From the NCBI GenBank assembly GCA_029865385.1, contig JAOUGX010000003.1, forward strand, positions 33,691 through 97,690: a stretch of 64,000 nt of DNA, given 5' to 3'. A program made the position numbers and the translations under genes. Within the stretch, counting starts at the first letter, position 1. Each line of letters begins with the position of its first letter. The notes beneath the pieces were generated by a model. The model did no database searches, had not been told where the DNA came from, and worked only from the letters and a program-made list of their open reading frames with translations. This stretch comes from Gammaproteobacteria bacterium. GTDB lineage: Bacteria > Pseudomonadota > Gammaproteobacteria > Steroidobacterales > Woeseiaceae. This document shows, piece by piece, positions 34,885 through 42,700 of this stretch.

Positions 34885-35862
34885 ATGAAGAAACCCGTCC
34901 GCGTCACGATCACTGGCGCTGCTGGTCAAATCGGCTATCAGCTCGCGTTCAGAATTGCTTCCGGGCAAATGCTCGGCACGGATCAGCCGGTGATACTCCA
35001 ACTACTGGAAATTCCGCCGGCGCTGCCTGCTTTGCAGGGAGTCGTAATGGAACTCGACGACTGCGCTTTCGATACGCTCGACGGCATCGTTGCGACGGAC
35101 GATCCCGACGTTGCCTTTCGCGATACAAATTACGCGCTTCTCGTTGGCGCGCGCCCCCGGGGTCCCGGGATGGAGAGAAAAGACCTGCTGGAGGCGAATG
35201 CCCGTATCTTTTCAGTCCAGGGTAAATCTATCAACAGCTTTGCGAGCAGGGACATCCGTGTGCTTGTCGTTGGCAACCCTGCCAATACCAATGCCCTGAT
35301 TGCGAGCGCAAACGCACCTGACATCCCCTTGGCAAATTTCACGGCAATGACGCGACTCGACCACAATCGCGCGATTGCGCAACTTGCCGCGCGAACGAAA
35401 AGCAAGGTAACCGAAGTAAGGCGAATGACAATTTGGGGCAATCACTCGGCAACCCAGTATCCGGATATTCATCACGCGACGGTCAAGGGCAAGCCGGCCA
35501 GCGGTCTGGTCGACCAAAAATGGTTTAAGGATCAGTTCATCCCGACTGTCCAGCAGCGAGGTGCAGCAATTATCAAGGCTCGCGGCGCTTCATCGGCCGC
35601 CTCCGCAGCGTCCGCAGCAATTGATCACATGCACGACTGGGCCCTGGGTACACCGGAAGGCGACTGGGTCAGCATGGGCATTCCGGCGGATGGTAGTTAC
35701 GGTATCGGCGAAGGCGTGATCTATTCTTACCCAGTACGCTGCAAGGGCGGCACCTTCCAGATCGTCCCTGATCTGGAAATCAATGATTTCAGTCGTGCGC
35801 GCATGCAAGCCACGGACAAAGAGCTTCGCGAGGAACGGACCGCGATTGAGGCGCTATTGTAA
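34885..35862 (+). CDS. mdh: Malate dehydrogenase (NAD)
   Basis: 325-residue citric-acid-cycle enzyme, oxidising malate to oxaloacetate. NAD-binding [18 protein letters not shown] near the N-terminus, substrate-site arginines in [15 protein letters not shown], catalytic D/H pair in TRLDHNRA and [12 protein letters not shown]. This is the cytosolic-type MDH (as in Burkholderia and Xanthomonads) rather than the E. coli type. AGGAAG lies six bases before ATG. A TAGAAT -10 at 34823 with weak -35 could be its promoter. Confidence 0.95.
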   Translation: MKKPVRVTITGAAGQIGYQLAFRIASGQMLGTDQPVILQLLEIPPALPALQGVVMELDDCAFDTLDGIVATDDPDVAFRDTNYALLVGARPRGPGMERKDLLEANARIFSVQGKSINSFASRDIRVLVVGNPANTNALIASANAPDIPLANFTAMTRLDHNRAIAQLAARTKSKVTEVRRMTIWGNHSATQYPDIHHATVKGKPASGLVDQKWFKDQFIPTVQQRGAAIIKARGASSAASAASAAIDHMHDWALGTPEGDWVSMGIPADGSYGIGEGVIYSYPVRCKGGTFQIVPDLEINDFSRARMQATDKELREERTAIEALL

Positions 35863-35950
35863 CGATGCGACGGCCGTCACCACGGCGCCCGACCGTTCTG
35901 GTAGTGTATTGTTTCAGATTGCCGAATTTCGCGTCCCCGTGACAGGACCC

Positions 35951-35999
35951 CGGCAATCGCGACGGACTCTGGGAATGCAGAGTCTGCTCGCGATGCCCG
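35951..35999 (+). repeat. Imperfect long hairpin in the fadE leader
   Basis: Arms ATCGCGACGGACTCTG (35956-35971) and its near-complement at 35978-35994, one bulge, six-base loop, with partial pairing extending outward. It lies 28 bases before the fadE start. No T-run, so probably a regulatory or mRNA-stability element. Confidence 0.5.
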
Positions 36000-36021
36000 C
36001 AATTCTTGAGAGGTATGTGTC

Positions 36022-38583
36022 GTGTCCAGTTTCGTCGTAGGTCTTTTGTGGTTTCTTCTATTTGCCGGTGGCGCGATCTATCTCGCCTATAACCGCATTA
36101 ATCTGCTGGCAGCTACAACCGCAACTGGCGCAGCACTTTTCGTTTATTCGATTTTCGGCTCCGGCCCGTTTCTCTGGTTACTGCTGCTGTGGGGCCTGTT
36201 CGCACTTATGGTTATGGCGAACATGACGGAGTTCCGCCGCGAAAAATTCACGCGTAGAGCACTGGAGATATATCGCACCATGCTGCCTTCGATGTCGGAC
36301 ACCGAGCGCGAAGCACTCGAGGCCGGCAGCGTCTGGTGGGATGGGCAGCTTTTTTCCGGCATGCCCGACTGGGATATCCTGATGTCGTTTCCGGCACCGA
36401 AACTGTCGGATGAGGAACAGGCGTTTATGGACGGACCCTGCGAGGAACTGTGCAAGATGCTGGACGACTGGGACGTTTCCTTTCGCCGCGCAGACATGCC
36501 GCCAGAGGTCTGGGCTTACATCAAAAAGCACCGTTTTTTTGCAATGATTATTCCGAAGAAGTACGGCGGCCTGGAATTCTCGGCCTATGCCAACGCCATG
36601 GTCATAGCAAAACTTGCGAGTCGCAGCACAACGGCGTCATCGACTGTGGGTGTACCGAATTCTCTCGGCCCCGCCGAGCTGCTGTTGCATTACGGAACCG
36701 AAGAGCAGAAAAATCGTTATCTTCCCGGACTTGCCTCAGGTGACGAGATCCCCTGCTTCGCACTGACTTCGCCACAGGCGGGTTCCGACGCCGCCGCACT
36801 TATCGACAGCGGCGTCGTCTGCAAAGGCCAATGGGAAGGAAAGGAAATAATCGGCATCAGGCTGAACTGGGACAAGCGTTACATTACGCTCGCTCCAGTG
36901 GCGACAGTTCTTGGCCTGGCATTCAAACTCTATGACCCGGACCATCTGATCGGCAAAGTCAGTCATTATGGAATCACCGCAGCCCTGATCCCGACGAGCA
37001 CGCCCGGCGTCGTAGTCGGCCGGCGCCATTATCCGCTGACGATTCCGTTTCAGAATGGGCCAACATCGGGCAAAGATGTATTCGTACCCCTTGACTACAT
37101 CATTGGCGGCACAGAAATGGCTGGCAAGGGCTGGAAGATGCTGGTCGAATTGTTGTCCGTTGGCCGTGCGATCACGTTGCCATCGAGTGCTGCAGGCGGT
37201 AGCCAGGCAGCGACCTACGGTTCCGGCGCTTACACGCGCATACGCCGTCAGTTCAATTTGCCGGTTGCAAAGTTCGACGGTGTTGGCGAGGCACTGGCAA
37301 GAATTGCTGGCAACACTTATATAATGAACGCCGCCATTTCCGTGACTTCCGGGGCCATCGACCAGGGTGAGAAACCGGCAGTACCTTCCGCTATTCTCAA
37401 ATATCACTGCACGGAACTTGGCCGCAGCGTCGCAAACGACACGATGGATGTGCATGGCGGCAAGGCCATCATGCTCGGACCGAAAAACTATGTCGGTCGC
37501 GGATTCATGGCTACACCGATTGCGATCACTGTTGAAGGCGCGAATATTCTGACGCGCAGCCTCATAATTTTCGGTCAGGGCGCCATGCGCTGCCATCCTT
37601 TTGTGTTGCGCGAGCTGCAGGCGGCCCAGGAAGAAAACAAGGAAAAGGGGCTGCTCGAATTCGACGAGGCGCTTTTCTCGCACATTGGCTACGCGATCAG
37701 CAACATGGCGAGGTCATTCTTTCTCGCACTGACTCATGCCAAGTTCAGCCGGGTGCCACTGAATACGCCGACCCGTCGTTACTACCAGAATATCAACCGC
37801 TACAGCGCCGCGTTTGCACTGGCGACGGATTTCGCAATGCTGACACTTGGCGGCAAACTGAAGATCAAGGAGCTGCTGTCGGCGCGACTTGGAGATGTAT
37901 TGAGTTCAATGTACCTGGCTTCTGCGGTACTGAAGCATTTTGAAAACCAAGGACGGCGCGCGTCGGACCTGCCGCTGGTCGAGTGGTCGGTACGGACGTT
38001 GATGTATCGGGCGCAGGAACAGTTGCACAGCTTTTTACGAAACTTTCCGAATCGTCCGGTGGCATTTTTCCTGCGCTGTTTTATCTTCCCCAGAGGCCGT
38101 ACATACTCTGCCCCGTCTGACGAACTGAGCCGCACGGTCGTTGACCTGATGACCCACAGTGGCGAGGCGCGGGAGCGACTGTGCCAGCAAGCCTATAGGA
38201 CGCTGGAGCCCGGCAGCCCGCTCGGGCTATTGCAGGAGGCGCTTGAGCTGACTGAAAAATACGAGCCGTTGGAAACCAGGCTGCGGCTGGCACGCAAGGA
38301 AGGACTTATCAAGGCCGACTATTTCGGTTACCAGATTGACGAAGCCGAACGAGGTCAGGTCATTACCGCCAAAGAGGCTGCCGATCTGCGCGACTATCAC
38401 GCGAAAGTGCTGCATCTGCTGTCGGTTGATGATTTCGATCCGGCAGAACTCAGCCGCTCCGATACTGCCAACAGCAGCGGGTCGGCAGCAGCAACCAGCA
38501 AGAGAGCAGCAGCGAAAAAGCCATCGAAGAAACGGACAGCCAAAAAAGCGACGGATACGGCCGGCAAGAAGAAAGAAGGCTAA
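36022..38583 (+). CDS. fadE: Membrane-associated acyl-CoA dehydrogenase FadE
   Basis: 853 residues. Catalyses the first beta-oxidation step, acyl-CoA to trans-2-enoyl-CoA, using FAD. Two to three N-terminal membrane helices (1-62) precede the acyl-CoA dehydrogenase core (about 120-520, with FALTSPQAGSDAA and the FAD-loop region DVHGGKAIMLGP) and the FadE C-terminal domain. A 30-residue Lys/Ala-rich tail (KRAAAKKPSKKRTAKKA) ends it, which E. coli FadE lacks. Start is GTG, with GAGAGG ten bases upstream. Confidence 0.94.
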   Translation: MSSFVVGLLWFLLFAGGAIYLAYNRINLLAATTATGAALFVYSIFGSGPFLWLLLLWGLFALMVMANMTEFRREKFTRRALEIYRTMLPSMSDTEREALEAGSVWWDGQLFSGMPDWDILMSFPAPKLSDEEQAFMDGPCEELCKMLDDWDVSFRRADMPPEVWAYIKKHRFFAMIIPKKYGGLEFSAYANAMVIAKLASRSTTASSTVGVPNSLGPAELLLHYGTEEQKNRYLPGLASGDEIPCFALTSPQAGSDAAALIDSGVVCKGQWEGKEIIGIRLNWDKRYITLAPVATVLGLAFKLYDPDHLIGKVSHYGITAALIPTSTPGVVVGRRHYPLTIPFQNGPTSGKDVFVPLDYIIGGTEMAGKGWKMLVELLSVGRAITLPSSAAGGSQAATYGSGAYTRIRRQFNLPVAKFDGVGEALARIAGNTYIMNAAISVTSGAIDQGEKPAVPSAILKYHCTELGRSVANDTMDVHGGKAIMLGPKNYVGRGFMATPIAITVEGANILTRSLIIFGQGAMRCHPFVLRELQAAQEENKEKGLLEFDEALFSHIGYAISNMARSFFLALTHAKFSRVPLNTPTRRYYQNINRYSAAFALATDFAMLTLGGKLKIKELLSARLGDVLSSMYLASAVLKHFENQGRRASDLPLVEWSVRTLMYRAQEQLHSFLRNFPNRPVAFFLRCFIFPRGRTYSAPSDELSRTVVDLMTHSGEARERLCQQAYRTLEPGSPLGLLQEALELTEKYEPLETRLRLARKEGLIKADYFGYQIDEAERGQVITAKEAADLRDYHAKVLHLLSVDDFDPAELSRSDTANSSGSAAATSKRAAAKKPSKKRTAKKATDTAGKKKEG

Positions 38584-38594
38584 GCGATCCACCC

Positions 38595-39959
38595 ATGACC
38601 AGCGGACCCGGAGTCGTTTACGAGGTCTCGCTTGCCGTAGAACAGGATATTGTCGGGGAATTCGACGCCTGGCATGCAGATCATATCGAGGAGATGCTCG
38701 CAATACCGGGCTTCCTCAAGGCCCGAACCTTCACGCTGGAAAACGACGGTCAGGGCCGCGCACAACGCGTCACCCACTATCACATCGAGAGTGAAGCCGA
38801 CCTGGAGCGTTATCTGGACGGCCCGGCCGTCGCCATGCGTCAGGCCGGCATAAATCGCTTCGGCGATAGATTCTCAGCCAGCCGCAGAATTCTGCATGCC
38901 ATGCATGGCGCCGATGCCATGCCGGCAGAGCACTGCCTGAATTGCAAAGCAATACTCGCCGGCCAGTACTGTGCGAACTGTGGGCAACGCGCACGCAGCC
39001 GGCTAATCAGCCTGTGGGAACTGGTCAGTGACGCGTTCGGCGATCTGTTCGAGCTGGATTCACGGCTTTGGCGTACCCTGATTCCGCTTTTCGCCCGTCC
39101 CGGCCTTCTGACAAGAGACTATCTTGAAGGCAGGCGAGCCCGGTTCATGCCGCCGTTTCGCACTTACCTCGTACTCAGTATTGTTTTTTTCCTGGTTGCC
39201 TTTTTCGATCCGAAGGAGAATCTGCAAATACTTTTCGAACCTGAGGAAGTCTCGGAATCCGTGCCGGCAGATCACGATACCGCCGACGCACCCGAGGAGA
39301 GCGCTGAAAACGTCGGGTCGCAGGTCCTCAAGGACCTGGACGATGCCGGCGTGGTTATCGGGGAAGAACAGCGAGAGAAGCTGAAAAAGGCGAACAAAGG
39401 AGGATTTAGTATATCGATCGATGACAAAGACGGCTCAGCAAGCTGCTCTTTCGACGACCATGAACAAACCGAACTGCCACAATGGCTGGCGAAGCGGCTC
39501 ACGAAAGAGCGCTTGCTACAGGTCTGCGAGAGGGTGCAGGCCAACAGCGGGCGTGATTTTACGCGCAAACTTCTCGACAATGTGCCGGCAGCGTTGTTCA
39601 TCCTATTACCTTTGATGGCGCTGGTATTGAAAATTCTCTATCCACTATCGAAACGCTATTATGTCGAGCACTTGTTGTTCGTCTTGCACTTCCACGCGTT
39701 CTTTTTCCTGGTACTTACGCTGCAGATTTTGTTTTCCAGAATCGGGGCTGTTGCCTCCATTCCAGAAGCGATCACCATCCTGACGGTTGTCTCGGTATCT
39801 TTGTATATTCCTGTCTATTTGTACAAAGCGATGCGACACGTCTATGCACAAGGACATATCATGACATCGTCGAAGTACCTCATACTTGTCATGGCATATG
39901 CCGTTGGTTTCGCGCTGGTTATGTTTATTGCAACGCTTATTGCTGCATTTTCGATGTGA
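38595..39959 (+). CDS. Fusion of DUF4286-like domain and DUF3667 zinc-ribbon membrane protein
   Basis: 454 residues. Residues 1-105 form an antibiotic-monooxygenase-like DUF4286 domain (VVYEVSLAVEQDIVGEFDAW and HYHIESEADLERYLD). Then a zinc-ribbon with C114/C117 (CLNC) and C126/C129 (YCANCGQ) starts a DUF3667 module. An acidic linker (about 215-265) separates membrane segments at 168-195 and 330-450. DUF3667 proteins normally start at the zinc ribbon, so the N-terminal domain is an unusual fusion. It begins 11 bases after fadE. Function unknown. Confidence 0.8.
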   Translation: MTSGPGVVYEVSLAVEQDIVGEFDAWHADHIEEMLAIPGFLKARTFTLENDGQGRAQRVTHYHIESEADLERYLDGPAVAMRQAGINRFGDRFSASRRILHAMHGADAMPAEHCLNCKAILAGQYCANCGQRARSRLISLWELVSDAFGDLFELDSRLWRTLIPLFARPGLLTRDYLEGRRARFMPPFRTYLVLSIVFFLVAFFDPKENLQILFEPEEVSESVPADHDTADAPEESAENVGSQVLKDLDDAGVVIGEEQREKLKKANKGGFSISIDDKDGSASCSFDDHEQTELPQWLAKRLTKERLLQVCERVQANSGRDFTRKLLDNVPAALFILLPLMALVLKILYPLSKRYYVEHLLFVLHFHAFFFLVLTLQILFSRIGAVASIPEAITILTVVSVSLYIPVYLYKAMRHVYAQGHIMTSSKYLILVMAYAVGFALVMFIATLIAAFSM

Positions 39960-40017
39960 GCGGGTTCAGATGCATAGCGACTACGATATTGACCCTTGCA
40001 TTTAATTGGAGAAAACG

Positions 40018-40509
40018 ATGAAAGCGAGATCCTGCCGGTTTACTTTGACAATCATGAACCTCGTGCTGGTGGGGGCGTGCAGCCAGAACAAGGAATCTGC
40101 TCCGGCGGCTGAGGTGTCGGTGCCGCCCGCCGAGCCCGCGGTTCAGATGCAGGTTCGAACCCGGGCGCCCGAGGATGCGCGGGTGTTTTTCATCTCACCG
40201 CGGGATGGCGACATTTTGCCGGAAACATTCAAGGTGGAGTTTGGCATCGAGGGCATGACGGTTGTGCGCGCCGGCGAGCAAACGCCGAATGCCGGCCACC
40301 ACCACCTGCTGATAGATACCGACTTGCCCGACCTGAATTATCCGGTTCCGGCCGATGCGAATCACGTGCATTTCGGCGACGCCAGTACCACAACGGAGAG
40401 GACGCTGCCGCCCGGCGAACACACGTTGCAGTTGCTTTTTGCCGATCATCTGCATATTCCGCACGAACCGCCCGTCTATTCGGAACCAATAACAATCACA
40501 GTCGAATAG
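40018..40509 (+). CDS. DUF4399-family lipoprotein
   Basis: 163-residue lipoprotein with a signal peptide and lipobox VGAC. The mature domain has the DUF4399 blocks: AGHHHLLIDTDLPDLNYP, ANHVHFGDAST, LPPGEHTLQLLFAD. Histidine-rich, so metal binding is possible. ATG at 40018 has GGAG eight bases upstream. It precedes the mevalonate genes but has its own context, no evidence of joint function. Confidence 0.85.
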   Translation: MKARSCRFTLTIMNLVLVGACSQNKESAPAAEVSVPPAEPAVQMQVRTRAPEDARVFFISPRDGDILPETFKVEFGIEGMTVVRAGEQTPNAGHHHLLIDTDLPDLNYPVPADANHVHFGDASTTTERTLPPGEHTLQLLFADHLHIPHEPPVYSEPITITVE

Positions 40510-40539
40510 CTAAAGCGCAGAACAACTGTCGTGCCCCGC

Positions 40540-40568
40540 TTGAGCGGATGGGTTGAGGCTAATAGAAT
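40540..40568 (+). promoter_or_regulatory. Sigma-70 promoter of mvaS
   Basis: -35 TTGAGC (40540-40545), 17-base spacer, -10 TAGAAT (40563-40568), about 60 bases before the start codon. Confidence 0.6.
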
Positions 40569-40631
40569 TCGCAGGCTGGACCCGGTGCGCACACGTGCTT
40601 TTCTGCCCGGGTTAGCGGACAAGTCACCACT

Positions 40632-42104
40632 ATGAATAAAAAACCTATAGGGATCAGCGGGTTATCGGCATACGTGCCGCCCTATCGCGTGTGGCTTGAG
40701 GACTGGTGTGACTGGACCGGAAACCAGTGGCCGAAAGTAAGGGAAGTCGTCGGCCGGAGTTTCCGCGTTCGTGGCCCGCAGCAAAGCGTCTATACGATGG
40801 CCGCGACCGCGGTCATGCGACTGATTCGTCAATACGATATTGACCCGGCCCGGGTAAAGTTCCTCGGCCTGGGAACGGAGTCCAGTACCGACAACTCCGC
40901 GGGCGCGATTATTGTAAAAGGCATGGTTGACCGCGCTTTGGTCGGCCAAGGCAAGGCTGCCATTGCCAGGAGCTGCGAAGTTCCCGAATTCAAGCATGCC
41001 TGCCTGGGCGGCGTTTATGGCATGAAGGGTGCCATTCGTCACCTGGCGCTGGACGGCGCCGGGAGTCAGGCTATCGTTGTCTGCGCGGATATCGCCGAGT
41101 ATGCACGGGGCAGCAGTGGTGAGCCGACGCAGGGGGCCGGTGCCGTTGCGATGCTACTCGAAGAAAACCCGACACTCGCAGAAGTGGACCTTATCCGATC
41201 CGGTTCGGCATCCGACTACCGAATAATCGACTTTCGCAAACCGATGCTGCGATTCTGTGGTCAGGACCGAAGCGAGAGCCACCAGGTTCAGGACTTTCCG
41301 GTATTCAACGGCAAGTATTCGACCACCTGCTATATCGACGAAACGTTGCACGCTCTCACTGATATGTACGCGAAGCGCGGTCTCGTCGCGATCGACTACC
41401 TGCGCTCCCTGAAGACGGTATTCATGCACCGCCCGTACCGGCGGATGCCGGAGACCGGGCTGGCCGTCGCGTATCTTTTTGCGCTGGGAAACGGCAGCGC
41501 TGAGGACCAGGCGGAACTTGCATCTTATTGCTATGAGGCCGGCATGGAACCCGACGCGCTTCTCGGGGAAATGACCAGCAAGCCGGAGGTCGTGCTGCTG
41601 GCCAATCCGGAACAGCTGAACTACGAGGCCTATCCGATGACGATGGCCGTATTCAGAGTATTTCGTGCGTCACGCAAATATCGGCGCGAAATCCTCGACA
41701 AGCTCGCACTCGGAAGCGACACCATGCTCGATCTCGGAAACCTGTACACGGCCGCGCTGCCGGCATGGCTGGCAGCCGGATTCGAACAGGCACTGGATGA
41801 AGATAGACTGCAGGCCGGAGAAGAATTGTTAACCCTCGGTTACGGCAGCGGCGACGCAGCAGAAGTCATTCCTTTCTATGTCGGCGATCGCTGGCGCGAC
41901 GCAACAAAAAACATAAGTTTCGCAGCTGCAATGGAATTCGCCGTTGACCTCAATGCGTCACAGTATGAGGCATTGCACGACGGGCGTCGCGCGGCAGGGC
42001 TGGATTACCTGCCACGTCACGAGTTCGTCATCGACAAGGTCGGTAATATGGATCAGCGCCAATTTCAGGATCTCGGCATCGAATACTACCGATACGTTGG
42101 TTGA
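40632..42104 (+). CDS. mvaS: Hydroxymethylglutaryl-CoA synthase
   Basis: 490 residues. Condenses acetyl-CoA with acetoacetyl-CoA to HMG-CoA, the entry of the mevalonate pathway. Thiolase fold with catalytic C124 in FKHACLGGVYG, E83 in GTESSTDNSA and H266 in VFMHRPYR. About 100 residues longer than the Gram-positive MvaS, with extra sequence in the second half. A mevalonate-pathway role follows from its convergent position to the genes for all following steps, nine bases away. Beta-branching polyketide HMG synthases are an alternative but no polyketide genes are present. Confidence 0.9.
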   Translation: MNKKPIGISGLSAYVPPYRVWLEDWCDWTGNQWPKVREVVGRSFRVRGPQQSVYTMAATAVMRLIRQYDIDPARVKFLGLGTESSTDNSAGAIIVKGMVDRALVGQGKAAIARSCEVPEFKHACLGGVYGMKGAIRHLALDGAGSQAIVVCADIAEYARGSSGEPTQGAGAVAMLLEENPTLAEVDLIRSGSASDYRIIDFRKPMLRFCGQDRSESHQVQDFPVFNGKYSTTCYIDETLHALTDMYAKRGLVAIDYLRSLKTVFMHRPYRRMPETGLAVAYLFALGNGSAEDQAELASYCYEAGMEPDALLGEMTSKPEVVLLANPEQLNYEAYPMTMAVFRVFRASRKYRREILDKLALGSDTMLDLGNLYTAALPAWLAAGFEQALDEDRLQAGEELLTLGYGSGDAAEVIPFYVGDRWRDATKNISFAAAMEFAVDLNASQYEALHDGRRAAGLDYLPRHEFVIDKVGNMDQRQFQDLGIEYYRYVG

Positions 42105-42113
42105 TAGAGCCTG

Positions 42114-42698
42114 CTAGGCTAGATCGGCGTAACGGGCCAGCGGTTCGCGGAAGGTCGAATTCAGCTGATCCCACTCCATGCTGAACCACGGCGTGAATTT
42201 CTCTGGCATTGTCCGAAACTCGTCGGCCAGGTTGCGTGCTTTCACGAAGCGAACCGCGGCAATCTCGGTCTTGTTTGCAATTACGTCATCTTCGCAGCGG
42301 CCAAGAAAAACCGAACACAATTCGTTTTCCGAACCGGCTTCTCCGTAGGAAGCCTGGTACGCGAACTTGTAAATGAACTCCAGCTCGGCTGAAACATTCA
42401 GCTCATCCGCGAGACGTCGTTGTGTTGCCAGTTGCAGGGATTCGCCGCGCCGCGGATGGCTGCAGCAGCTGTTGGACCAGTAGAGGGGCCAGAGCCGCTT
42501 GTCTGCCGAGCGTTGTTGCAACAAGAGTTCGCCATCGCAATTGAACAGAAAAAGTGAAAACGCACGGTGCAGAACTCCGTCGCCGTCATGACATTGACCC
42601 TTATCCAGGTAGCCGGCGTCGCTGTCATCGATATTTACGAGAATCAATTCTTCGGACTCCGCCGAAACGATTCTGTGTTCAGAATACTCGCTGCTCAT
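42114..42698 (-). CDS. idi: Isopentenyl-diphosphate delta-isomerase, type I
   Basis: 194-residue Nudix-fold enzyme interconverting isopentenyl and dimethylallyl diphosphate. Catalytic cysteine C79 in SNSCCSHP and glutamates E124/E126 in ENELCSVFLG align with the E. coli active site (C67, E116). It starts two bases after the stop of the HMG-CoA reductase-mevalonate kinase gene, the last gene of the operon. Isomerase is essential when isoprenoids come only from mevalonate, which yields isopentenyl diphosphate alone. Confidence 0.95.
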   Translation of the reverse strand: MSSEYSEHRIVSAESEELILVNIDDSDAGYLDKGQCHDGDGVLHRAFSLFLFNCDGELLLQQRSADKRLWPLYWSNSCCSHPRRGESLQLATQRRLADELNVSAELEFIYKFAYQASYGEAGSENELCSVFLGRCEDDVIANKTEIAAVRFVKARNLADEFRTMPEKFTPWFSMEWDQLNSTFREPLARYADLA

Positions 42699-42700
42699 CT

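Noticed and set aside
36736..37683. A 315-codon minus-strand frame within fadE
   Set aside because: Shadow frame of a highly conserved enzyme.
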